A DNA stretch of 64,000 nucleotides from Collinsella stercoris DSM 13279 (lineage in GTDB: Bacteria > Actinomycetota > Coriobacteriia > Coriobacteriales > Coriobacteriaceae), in assembly GCF_020735465.1 (NCBI RefSeq), contig NZ_CP085935.1, forward strand, positions 1,736,001 through 1,800,000, written 5' to 3'. The notes under the pieces were generated by a model. It worked only from the letters and a program-made list of their open reading frames with translations, searched no databases and was not told where the DNA came from. Shown here one piece after another: positions 34,811 through 42,668 of this stretch (position 1 is its first letter; the number at the start of each line of letters is the position of its first letter). A program made the position numbers and the translations under genes.

Positions 34811-34960
34811 TGCCGCAAATCGGGCGAAAAGGTAACGAATTTCGACTTAGGATAAGTAGACCCCTAAAGGTAAAGAAGTTTATCTGCGCAAACGAGGTGC
34901 CACTCTGCTGTCTACTTAGGGTGTCTTCGGTTTCGTTACCTTTTCGCCCGATTTGCGGCA
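34811..34960. repeat. Palindromic element family 1, copy 3 (150 bp, perfect arms)
   Basis: Terminal arms 34811-34839 and 34932-34960 are perfect 29-bp inverted repeats starting TGCCGCAAATC and ending AAAAGGTAACGAA. A second perfect inner pair, TAAGTAGAC with GTCTACTTA, lies inside. No open frame fills it. It lies between pyk and the unknown gene at 35134. Confidence 0.9.
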
Positions 34961-35133
34961 GCGATTTTGTCTCCCACCATCTGGATAGCCCTCATAACCC
35001 GCTGGGTACAAGGGCGAACACCCCGTTTGAGGCCTTTTTGCTGCAGCATGCGCGTGCTTAGGACCACTTGCGCTTCTTTGAGCATCTCGCACCGTCGCAT
35101 CAACCGGCCTCGTCAGATCAAAGGAGGCTCGAA

Positions 35134-36252
35134 ATGCATGAATTCTTTTGCGGTCCAACATCGTTTGCACTGCATCGGATCCCACCGCAGGCTAAACAGG
35201 TACTCCCCGCCTTTCCTTATATTGAGACAAGCCTCGACCATAGGCGCCTCAGCCTCCATGAACCTGAAAGCTATTGGCCCAGCCTCCCCTTGCACATCCT
35301 CTGCGCGGACAAGACAGGCAAGACGCGCGCCATAGGGATCCGAGAACACGTGCTCACCGCCGAGCTTCCACCCGGTTCGTTTCAAACCGATGACACGCTT
35401 GGGCTTACCTTCGCATCGCCCCAGCTCACGCTACTCACCATGGCGCCGCTCGTTTCTATCTACCAGCTCGCCATGGCAGCCTATGAGCTCTGCGGGGCGT
35501 TCGCCATCTTTGACCCTGGGCCAGAGCTGCAAGAGCAGATCGACATCGCCAACGCCCAGCGCCTCGTCTGGTCCGGAGGCTGGCGTCAAGTCCACGCTAA
35601 GGATGGGGTCGCAACCGACCTGTGGATTCGCGATCCCCTCCTGACCATGCCGGAACTCAAGCGGTACTGCGCTCAGACAAAGGGAGTTCGGGGAAATGCC
35701 AAGCTTGTTAAAGCGCTACGCATGGTCAACGGAGTGTGTGCGTCACCTCTGGAGGTCCAGGCATCCATGCTTCTTGGGCTTCCACCTCGCCTGGGTGGAG
35801 AGGGCCTTGGGCCATTTGACAATAACCACGCCATCGCCCTTACGCCGGCAGCGCGAACGCTCGCGGGCCAAAATACATGCTATGCCGATCTGTACTTCGA
35901 GGGGACCAGCGATCGAGCGCCCATCGTTGTCGAGTGCCAGGGCAGGGTCGTTCACGACAGCCCAGAGCAAGGCGGCGTAGACGCAAACCGAGCCCTTGCC
36001 CTGCAGGAAATGGGCATGGACGTGATCCTGCTCACCAAAGAGCAACTTGCCGAGCAGGTGCGTTTCGACACGCTCGTTGGCCATCTGCGACGTAAGCTTG
36101 GCGTGCGCAAGCGCGCAAAGTCCAAGACGGCCCTGCGGGAAGCTATCGTCTTAAGGGAGCACCTCTTTGGTGACTGGGAGACGTACTATCTTCCCCAAAG
36201 AGATCTCGAACATCGAAATCGCTTGCGGACCGAGCGCCATAAGGCTCGATAA
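35134..36252 (+). CDS. Hypothetical protein with PD-(D/E)XK nuclease-like C-terminal region
   Basis: A 372-residue protein from an ATG preceded by AAAGGAGG. I do not recognise the whole. Residues around 250-310 (YADLYFEGTSDRAPIVVECQG, then VDANRALALQEMGMDVILL) have the D...E-x-Q spacing and following helix of the PD-(D/E)XK fold seen in Vsr/DUF559-type proteins. The N-terminal part (HEFFCGPTSFALHRIPP) could bind DNA, as in AbiEi-like antitoxins. It stands alone and is slightly AT-richer than its neighbours, next to palindromic element copy 3. Function unknown. Confidence 0.55.
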   Translation: MHEFFCGPTSFALHRIPPQAKQVLPAFPYIETSLDHRRLSLHEPESYWPSLPLHILCADKTGKTRAIGIREHVLTAELPPGSFQTDDTLGLTFASPQLTLLTMAPLVSIYQLAMAAYELCGAFAIFDPGPELQEQIDIANAQRLVWSGGWRQVHAKDGVATDLWIRDPLLTMPELKRYCAQTKGVRGNAKLVKALRMVNGVCASPLEVQASMLLGLPPRLGGEGLGPFDNNHAIALTPAARTLAGQNTCYADLYFEGTSDRAPIVVECQGRVVHDSPEQGGVDANRALALQEMGMDVILLTKEQLAEQVRFDTLVGHLRRKLGVRKRAKSKTALREAIVLREHLFGDWETYYLPQRDLEHRNRLRTERHKAR

Positions 36253-36518
36253 AAAAGATCAAAACAGTTTGAAGGGCAGTAGGCCGCAGCAAATCACGCT
36301 GTAACAGACCCAAAGTGGTTCGGGCAACAGCGAACATCATTGGCCATGTATCACAGCAAGCTCGCGCCGTGATGGACAAGGACCTCCATGGGCTCGCATC
36401 GCAATGTGCTCGGAGCGCATGAGCCCGAACCACCATGAGCTCGGACCTCAATAGGTTCACATGGCCACGGATCTGCACGGTCATGAACTCGAACCGTCCA
36501 GGCGGCGATGAATCCAGG
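36253..36518. other. Intergenic with degenerate repeats
   Basis: Variants of CATGGGCTCGCATCGC and CATGAGCTCGGACC recur between 36370 and 36500. No gene or clear terminator was seen. Confidence 0.4.
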
Positions 36519-36602
36519 CCCCTTAAAGGTGCTCGGTCATAAGCCGTGCCGCAGCACGCACCCCTTAAAGGCGCTCACCCATAAGCCGCTCCGCAGCATG
36601 CT
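36519..36602. repeat. 42-bp tandem duplication spanning the 3' end of the phospholipase C-like gene
   Basis: Two units, 36519-36560 and 36561-36602, both starting CCCCTTAAAGG. The second unit contains the real stop codon (36565-36567) and the last 12 codons of the gene; the first repeats them, with changes, beyond the stop. Confidence 0.85.
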
Positions 36603-37644
36603 GCACCTCGTCAAACGTCGCCGCGAAGAACTCCTCGGTGAGCAGGCGATACGACGCCGGCGCAGCCAGGTGATTGGTGCGCACGATCTCGTGAGCGATG
36701 GCGCAGGTAAAATAGACGGACCGCTCATCAATCGCATACTGGGGAAATTGCGCCGCGGTATCGATGAGCCCAGGGGTTGGAGCCGGAAATGCGTCGATCG
36801 CCAACGACTTGCCAAACTGGTCGAAATCTCCCTGTTTCTTGATGCGAAAACCCTTGCTCGGCTTCTCGCCCAGCACGTCCAGATAATCGCTCACGCGCGA
36901 ATTCCAGATGGTGTCCGCCAGCAAATGGGTCCATGCGCCGAGCACCATATCGAACAGCGAGTGTCGCGCGGCGGCGGGCAGCGCCGACGCACGGACCGCT
37001 CCATCAAAGGCCTCCTCCTGAAAGCGGGCAGACTGCGCCGGGTCAAACTCCAACTCGTACGTGGGCGCGTGCGCGGGCGACACGTGCGCCACCTCGCGCG
37101 CGAGAGATCCAGCGTCACCTGGCTTTGCGCCGAAGGGCATCGCGGCGGCCTCCTCGCCGGCGGCAGATACAGTGGCAACCCCGACGGCGGCAGGCGCAGC
37201 GGCAATCCCGTCGGCGGCGGGCACAGCGACAATACCGTCGGCGGCGGGCACGGCGACAGCAGGCACGGCGGCAATCTCGTCAACCGCGATAGAGGGCTCC
37301 GGGGACTTCGATCCGGCAGCACCGATGGCATCGACGACGCCGTCGGTAGAGATGCCACCGCCTCCGGCACGTCCATTTGCAATCCCCAGCTCGGAGAGCG
37401 TGGGCGCGACATACTGCACCCAAAACTCGGCCTCGCGCGGCTTGGGGATGTGCTCGGGCTTGGCAAAATGCGTGACGCGGTACGGAATCGGGTGCACAAT
37501 GCCCGGCACCATGTAGCCCACGTAGATGTCGGGGATGAGATTGCCGAACAGAAAGGCGTTGCGGTCGCGCACCACACGCGCCACAGGACCATCTTTAGCG
37601 AGCAGGCCCTCGGCATGTGCGATATGAATGTTCCAGCTCGGCAT
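36565..37644 (-). CDS. Zinc-dependent phospholipase C-like family protein with Ala/Val/Pro insertion
   Basis: A 359-residue protein related in fold to the 7899-8843 product: MPSWNIHIAHAEGLL at the start, FGNLIPDIYVGY, and MVLGAWTHLLADTIWNSR carry the His and Asp residues of the zinc-dependent phospholipase C/nuclease family. Between the first and second parts lies a low-complexity insertion (about residues 112-165, AAVPAADGIVAVPAADGIAA) made of short DNA repeats. GAAAGG lies upstream of the ATG at 37644. No signal peptide; substrate unknown. Confidence 0.72.
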   Translation of the reverse strand: MPSWNIHIAHAEGLLAKDGPVARVVRDRNAFLFGNLIPDIYVGYMVPGIVHPIPYRVTHFAKPEHIPKPREAEFWVQYVAPTLSELGIANGRAGGGGISTDGVVDAIGAAGSKSPEPSIAVDEIAAVPAVAVPAADGIVAVPAADGIAAAPAAVGVATVSAAGEEAAAMPFGAKPGDAGSLAREVAHVSPAHAPTYELEFDPAQSARFQEEAFDGAVRASALPAAARHSLFDMVLGAWTHLLADTIWNSRVSDYLDVLGEKPSKGFRIKKQGDFDQFGKSLAIDAFPAPTPGLIDTAAQFPQYAIDERSVYFTCAIAHEIVRTNHLAAPASYRLLTEEFFAATFDEVQHAAERLMGERL

Positions 37645-37755
37645 ATCCCAGCCTTTCTTCTGTAACTTGGCCGAACGCCCCGCCCCTTCGCGCAATCGCC
37701 GGACAGGACGGGGCGCCTTCCCCACGCGAACGTGGCAACCCTCCAAGAGCATCCC

Positions 37756-37966
37756 AAGCCGCCCTGAAAGAGGAGGCCGCACGCCTCATGCACGGCGCCC
37801 CAGCGATTGAAGGGCGAGATGGGGCACCCGCCCTAGCACCCAAAAGTTTCCCAGGTGCTCCAAGCCGCCCTGGAAGAGGAGAGCGCACGCCTCATGCACG
37901 GCGCCCCAGCGATTGAAGGGCGAGATGGGGCGCCCGCCCCAGCACCCAAAAGTTTCCCAGGTGCCC
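37756..37966. repeat. Repeat family 2: 106-bp unit in two tandem copies
   Basis: Copies 37756-37861 and 37862-37966 share AAGCCGCCCTGAAAGAGGA, GCACGCCTCATGCACGGCGC and AGTTTCCCAGGTGC. Each contains a small inverted pair (GCGC/GCGC around ACGCCTCATGCACG). A diverged relative lies at 40623-40716 after pheS. Confidence 0.8.
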
Positions 37967-38056
37967 CAGGTTCGGGCGAGCGCGGGGGCGCGGTGTACGG
38001 CGGTACATAAGCCACCGGGTTCGCCCGAAGATGGGGTGCCTGGGGAACTTTTTGCT
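37941..38056. repeat. Repeat family 2: long inverted repeat directly after pheT
   Basis: Left arm (AAAAGTTTCCCAGGTGCCCC then TTCGGGCGA) pairs with right arm (TTCGCCCGAAGATGGGG then TGCCTGGGGAACTTTTTGC) over about 40 bp with few mismatches; the right arm touches the pheT stop codon. A and T runs at the ends would let it act as a bidirectional terminator. Confidence 0.7.
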
Positions 38057-40530
38057 CAGGAGCGGACCTCGCCGCCGGTGGCCTTGCACACCTTCGCAAC
38101 CAGCTTGGAGTGGGCCTTCTCGACTTCCTCGCTCGTGAGCGTGTGGTCGTCGGAGCGGTACGTGAGCGCGAACGCCATGGACTTCTTGCCCGCGCCCACG
38201 CGCACCGGGTCGCGGTAGACGTCGAACAGGCGCACGCCCACAAGCAGCTTGCCGCCGGCGGAGCGCAGGCGACGCTCGAGGTCCTCGCACGTCACGTCCT
38301 CGTTCACCACGATGGCCAGGTCGTGCTCGACGCTCGGGAACTGCGAGAACTCGCGGTAGGCCTCCTGCGTACCCGCGGCGGCGAGCATCGCATCAAGGTT
38401 GAGCTCGAACGCGACCACGGGAATGTCGATGCCGTAGGCCTCGCGCGCGTCGGGATGGATCTCGCCCACCCAGCCGAGCACGGTGCCGCCGGAGAGCACC
38501 TCGGCGCAGCGGCCGGGCTGCAGGAAGGCGTAGGCGTCGCCCGTGGCCTCACGGAAGCGGACCTTAGGGATGCGCAACTGCTCGAGCAGCTCCTCAACCA
38601 CGCCCTTGCCGTCGAAGAAGCGCAGCGGCATGGGCTTGTAGTTCCACGTCACGTCGCCCATGGCGCCAGACATCACGCCCGCCACTGCCTCGCGCTCCTT
38701 GGGCGCGCTGGCGTTCTCGCGGCCGAAGAACAGGGTGCCGATCTCGTACAGCTGCACGTTGGCGGTGCTGTGCGTGATGTTGAACTCCACGGACTGCAGC
38801 AAGCCGGGGATGAGCGAGCGGCGCATCTCGGTCTGCTCGGCAACCAGCGGGTTCATGAGCTCGACCGCGCAGCCGCGACCCTCGGCCGTCATGCCGATGC
38901 GCTCGAGGTCGCCGGGAGCGGCAAAGGAGAAGTTCATGGTCTCGTTCAGGCCGCAGGAGCGCAGCACCTGGCCCACCTTGCGCGTGAGGCGCTGCTCGCG
39001 CGTGAGGCCGCCGATGTGGTTCTTCGCAGCGGGGATGGTGGCCTCGACGCGGCCCATGCCCCAGATGCGCAGGATCTCCTCGATCAGGTCGATCTCGCGC
39101 GGGAGGTCGGGGCGGAAGGTCGGCGGCGTCACCGTGTACACGAGGTCCTCACCCTCGCCTGCGCGCGCAACCGTGCAGCCCAGGCGGCCGAGGGTCTTCT
39201 CGATGAAGGCGGGCTCGATGGCGGCGCCGCAGATGGCGTGCACGCGCGCCAGGCGAAGCGTCACCGGCTCGACCGTGCGGGGCGCCGGGTACACGTCCAC
39301 GCAGCCCGGGGCAACCGCGCCGCCGGCGAGGTCCTCGATGAGGGCGCAGGCGATGTTGGCCACGTCCACGCAGCCCGTCTCGTCCACCTGGCGCTCAAAA
39401 CGGATGGAAGCGTCGGAGATGAGCGCGAGGTCGCGACTCGTGTGCGAGGTGCGGCCGGCGTTGAAGCAGGCGCTCTCGATGAGCACGTCGACGGTCGCGT
39501 CGGTGACCTCGGAGTCCATGCCGCCCATAACGCCCGCAAGCGCCACCGGGGTTGCGCCCGCCTCACCCGTGGCGATGAGGCCCATGCCGGCGGACAGCGT
39601 GCGCTCCACGTCGTCGAGCGTGCGGAACTGCTCGCCCTCATGCGCGGCACGGACCGCCACGGCGCGCTTGCCGTCGCGCTCCTCAAAAGCGGAAAGGTCG
39701 AAGGCGTGCAGCGGCTGGCCGGTGAGCATCATCACGTAGTTGGTGATGTCGACCACGTTGTTGTGCGTGCGCACACCGCAAGCGTTCAAGCGCTGGACCA
39801 GCCAATCGGGCGAGGGGCCCACCTTCACGTTGCGCACCACGCGCGCAACGTAACGGTCGCACAAGCCCTCGTCGAGCAGCTCGACCGAAACGGTGTCCTC
39901 GGCGCTCGCGCCGGACTCCTCGCGCACCTGCGGGAGCTCGACGGAGAAATCGCGGTCGTAGATGGCGCCGACCTCGCGGGCGATGCCGATCATGGACAGG
40001 CAGTCGGGGCGGTTGGGCGTGATCTCGCAGTCGAGCACCACGTCGGAGCTGCCCAGATACTGGGAGAGCGGCATGCCCACCGGGGCGTCCTGCGGCAGGA
40101 TCCAAATGCCCTCATGGTCGGAGGACAGGCCGAGCTCGCGCGCGGAGCAGTTCATGCCCATCGACACCACGCCGCGGAGCTTGCCCTTCTTGATCTTGAC
40201 GTCGCCGGGCAGCACCGCGCCCACCATGGCGGTCACGATGTGGTCGCCCTCGTTGAAATTCTGCGCGCCGCACACGATCTGCAGCGGCTCGGGATTGCCC
40301 TCGGCGTCGACGTTGTTGGCACCCACGTCAACCGAGCAGACCCACAGGTGGTCCGAATCGGGATGGGCGGTCTTGGAGAGCACCTGCGCGGTGACCACGT
40401 GGTCAAAGGCCTCGCCCACGGTCTCGATCGCCTCGACCTCGGTGCCCGTGCGGATGAACTCGCGGGAGAGCTCGGAGGGATCCTCCGGCAGCTCAACCAT
40501 GGTGGAAAGCCAGTCGTAAGAAACTTTCAT
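38056..40530 (-). CDS. pheT: Phenylalanyl-tRNA synthetase beta subunit
   Basis: Beta subunit of the alpha2-beta2 enzyme that charges tRNA-Phe; it carries editing and tRNA-binding domains. 824 residues: N-terminal tRNA-binding EMAP-like domain (about 40-150, VCSVDVGANN), B3/B4 editing region (CDRYVARVVRNVKVG), B5 region, and the C-terminal FDX-ACB anticodon domain (EYREFSQFPSVEHDLAIVV). GAGG lies eight bases before the ATG at 40530. Separated from pheS by about 200 bp with two palindromes, unlike the tight pheST spacing of most bacteria. Confidence 0.96.
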   Translation of the reverse strand: MKVSYDWLSTMVELPEDPSELSREFIRTGTEVEAIETVGEAFDHVVTAQVLSKTAHPDSDHLWVCSVDVGANNVDAEGNPEPLQIVCGAQNFNEGDHIVTAMVGAVLPGDVKIKKGKLRGVVSMGMNCSARELGLSSDHEGIWILPQDAPVGMPLSQYLGSSDVVLDCEITPNRPDCLSMIGIAREVGAIYDRDFSVELPQVREESGASAEDTVSVELLDEGLCDRYVARVVRNVKVGPSPDWLVQRLNACGVRTHNNVVDITNYVMMLTGQPLHAFDLSAFEERDGKRAVAVRAAHEGEQFRTLDDVERTLSAGMGLIATGEAGATPVALAGVMGGMDSEVTDATVDVLIESACFNAGRTSHTSRDLALISDASIRFERQVDETGCVDVANIACALIEDLAGGAVAPGCVDVYPAPRTVEPVTLRLARVHAICGAAIEPAFIEKTLGRLGCTVARAGEGEDLVYTVTPPTFRPDLPREIDLIEEILRIWGMGRVEATIPAAKNHIGGLTREQRLTRKVGQVLRSCGLNETMNFSFAAPGDLERIGMTAEGRGCAVELMNPLVAEQTEMRRSLIPGLLQSVEFNITHSTANVQLYEIGTLFFGRENASAPKEREAVAGVMSGAMGDVTWNYKPMPLRFFDGKGVVEELLEQLRIPKVRFREATGDAYAFLQPGRCAEVLSGGTVLGWVGEIHPDAREAYGIDIPVVAFELNLDAMLAAAGTQEAYREFSQFPSVEHDLAIVVNEDVTCEDLERRLRSAGGKLLVGVRLFDVYRDPVRVGAGKKSMAFALTYRSDDHTLTSEEVEKAHSKLVAKVCKATGGEVRS

Positions 40531-40549
40531 CTCAAACCTCTTCTATGCG

Positions 40550-40584
40550 CACCTCAATTTGGAGACAGTCCCTAAATTGAGGTG
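40550..40584. repeat. Perfect 11-bp stem between pheS and pheT
   Basis: CACCTCAATTT pairs exactly with AAATTGAGGTG around a 13-nt loop containing GGAGACAGTCCCT. On the minus strand it sits 20 bp upstream of pheT, in its leader. No T run follows, so it is not a terminator. Confidence 0.7.
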
Positions 40585-40622
40585 GAAAACTCAATACGAA
40601 ACGACTCAACAACAAAGACGGG

Positions 40623-40716
40623 TTGTCCAGGTGCCCGAGATTGCCCTGAAAGAGGAGGGCGCACGCCTGGTGTGCGGCGCCCGACGATTGAACCCGAAGG
40701 TCGGGTGCCTGAGCAA
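40623..40716. repeat. Repeat family 2: diverged copy after pheS
   Basis: Ends TTGTCCAGGTGCCCGA and TCGGGTGCCTGAGCAA are inverted relatives. The interior shares GCCCTGAAAGAGGAGGGCGC and ACGCCT with the units at 37756-37966. It starts 10 bp after the pheS stop. Confidence 0.7.
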
Positions 40717-40726
40717 GCCGCCGGGA

Positions 40727-41803
40727 CTAGAACTGGTTCAGGAAGCGCATGTCGCCCGTGACCAGCGTGCGCAGGTCGGGCAGGTCGTAGCGGAGCGCCG
40801 CGATGCGCTCCACGCCCGCGCCGAACGCGAAGCCCGTGTACTCGTTGGGGTCGATGCCGCAGTTGACGAGCACGTTGGGGTCGACCATGCCGGCGCCCAG
40901 GATCTCAATCCAACCGGAGTGCTTGCAGAACGGGCAGCCCTCGCCGCCGCATACGCCGCAGCTCACGTCGACCTCGCAGGAGGGCTCGGTGAACGGGAAG
41001 AAGTGCGGGCGGTAGCGCGTGGCGCGGTCCTCGCCGAACATGCACTTCACGAAGTAGTCGAGCGTGCCCTTGAGGTCGCCGAACGTGATGCCCTTGTCCA
41101 CCACGAGGCCCTCAACCTGGTGGAACTGCGGCAAGTGACAGGCATCGGCCGTGTCGGGGCGGTACACGCGGCCCGGGGCGATCATGTAGATGGGCGGCTC
41201 CTGCGTCTCCATGGTGTGCACCTGGACGCCGGAGGTCTGGGTGCGCAGCAGCACATCGGACTCGCCATGGGCGTGCTCCTCGGGGTGAGCGGCCGTGCCG
41301 GGCGCGTTGTCGCGCACGTAGAACGTGTCGCGGGCCGAACGGCTCGGGTGGTCGAGCGGGGCGTTCAGCGCAGTGAAGTTGTACCAGCTGGACTCGACCT
41401 GCGGGCCCTTCTCCACGGTGTAGCCGATGCCGCAGAACACGTCCTCGATCTCCTCGATGATCTGGTTGATGAGGTGGGCGTGGCCGATGTGCGGGCGGGC
41501 GCCGGGCAGCGTGATGTCCACGGCCTCGGTGGCCATGAGCTCGCGCACGGCGGCGCGCTTCATCTCCTGCATACGCGCGTTGAGCAGGGTCTCGGCCATG
41601 CGGCGCATCTCGTTGGCGCGCTTGCCGAGCACCGGTCGCTCCTCGGGCGTGATCTTGCCCATCATGCGCATGAGGCCGGTGATCTCGCCCTTGCGGCCCA
41701 TGAGGGCCACGCGCGCGGCCTCGAGCTTCTCCGCCGTCTCGGCGCCCTCGATCATCTCGCGGGCTCGCTGCTCGAGCTCCTCAAGTTCGTCGATCAGACT
41801 CAT
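40727..41803 (-). CDS. pheS: Phenylalanyl-tRNA synthetase alpha subunit
   Basis: Catalytic alpha subunit, 358 residues, class II synthetase. Seen: N-terminal coiled coil (EELEQRAREMIEG), motif 2 with VYRPDTADACHLPQFHQVEG, the cysteine cluster CGVCGGEGCPFCKHSGW found in many bacterial PheS proteins, and motif 3 AFGAGVERIAALRY. The ATG at 41803 follows GGAGAGGGG. Expression is set by the T-box leader upstream. Confidence 0.96.
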   Translation of the reverse strand: MSLIDELEELEQRAREMIEGAETAEKLEAARVALMGRKGEITGLMRMMGKITPEERPVLGKRANEMRRMAETLLNARMQEMKRAAVRELMATEAVDITLPGARPHIGHAHLINQIIEEIEDVFCGIGYTVEKGPQVESSWYNFTALNAPLDHPSRSARDTFYVRDNAPGTAAHPEEHAHGESDVLLRTQTSGVQVHTMETQEPPIYMIAPGRVYRPDTADACHLPQFHQVEGLVVDKGITFGDLKGTLDYFVKCMFGEDRATRYRPHFFPFTEPSCEVDVSCGVCGGEGCPFCKHSGWIEILGAGMVDPNVLVNCGIDPNEYTGFAFGAGVERIAALRYDLPDLRTLVTGDMRFLNQF

Positions 41804-41858
41804 CTGTTCCCCTCTCCTGTTATGCGGCGCGCCGGGAAGCGCGCCGATGTGTTCCATA

Positions 41859-42200
41859 GAAAAATCCGCCCTCGGGTTCGTGCGTTCGCACTGCCCAAGG
41901 ACGGATCTGGATTTCCGCGGTACCACCTTGATTGGCCGCCGGTTGTCTGCCCGGCGAACCCTCTTTTGCCCGATGTCGCGCGGGCACGCGGCTCCCCTAC
42001 TCAGCCAGTCCGCCCGATGGAGATCCTCCACGCGGCGCCCGCCCTGCGAGCACCGGGACACAAGTCCGGCGCACGCGGCAACACGGCCGTTCAAGTCGCA
42101 GCTCGGGAGTGAACTCGCACCTCCACACCGCAGGCGGGCTCGCAGCCGGTGACCCACCCTCTCTCATGCGACGTGGCGTTGAGGTGCAACCTCTCCGTCA
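41859..42200 (-). ncRNA. T-box riboswitch, tRNA-Phe responsive, upstream of pheS
   Basis: The leader RNA senses uncharged tRNA-Phe and controls pheS by attenuation. The T-box core GGTGGTACCGCGG is present near 41917-41930. Stem I features include AGAGAG and GGCTGCGAGCC; a TTC triplet (42111-42113) in GCGAGTTCACTCC is in place for the specifier codon and fits Phe. The terminator is the stem ATCCGTCCTTGGG with CCCGAGGGCGGAT followed by TTTTT at 41859-41865. Confidence 0.93.
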
Positions 42201-42214
42201 ACGCATTGGTCACG

Positions 42215-42223
42215 ATGATAGCA
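42215..42223 (-). promoter_or_regulatory. Extended -10 promoter of the pheS T-box transcript
   Basis: Minus strand TGCTATCAT, an extended -10 (TGnTATCAT) with no clear -35. Confidence 0.4.
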
Positions 42224-42271
42224 CAACGGCACCGTGCTCGGGTGCACCACGCTCGGCTTACTCGGCTACTG

Positions 42272-42540
42272 CCCAGGCGTCTGACCGCGTCCCCCGGGCG
42301 CTCGGCCACGCCCCAGGCGTCTGGCCGTGCCCCCCAAACACTCGGCTACGTCCCCAAACACTCGTCTATTCCCCAAGCCCTTAACTGTGCTTCCAAACGC
42401 TTGACCGCATTCCCAAGCCCAAACGCTTGGCCACATCCCAGGCGCTCGACTACGCCCCCAGGCACCCAAACACATCCCAACGTGCCCAGCTGCATCCTAG
42501 GCACCCGGCCACATCTCAAAGCGCTCGGCAGCCTCCGAGC
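42272..42540. repeat. Tandem repeat, about 20-bp unit, roughly 13 copies
   Basis: Units such as CCAGGCGTCTGGCCGTGCCC, CCCAAACACTCGGCTACGTC and CCAAACGCTTGACCGCATTC follow without spacers. It lies between divergent pheS and the carboxypeptidase gene. Confidence 0.75.
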
Positions 42541-42668
42541 ACCGTGGAGCAAAGCCAACTCCCCGAACGGCGGCGCGTAGCATGGCGCGAGGTGGGTACA
42601 CTAGAACTCAGCCAAAATGACCGGCCGCTCGTAAACGATCGAGCGCCATGACCTCGCAAGGAGGGCCC

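Noticed and set aside
34811..34960. Retron non-coding RNA
   Set aside because: The terminal inverted repeats and length are suggestive, but there is no reverse transcriptase gene near any copy.
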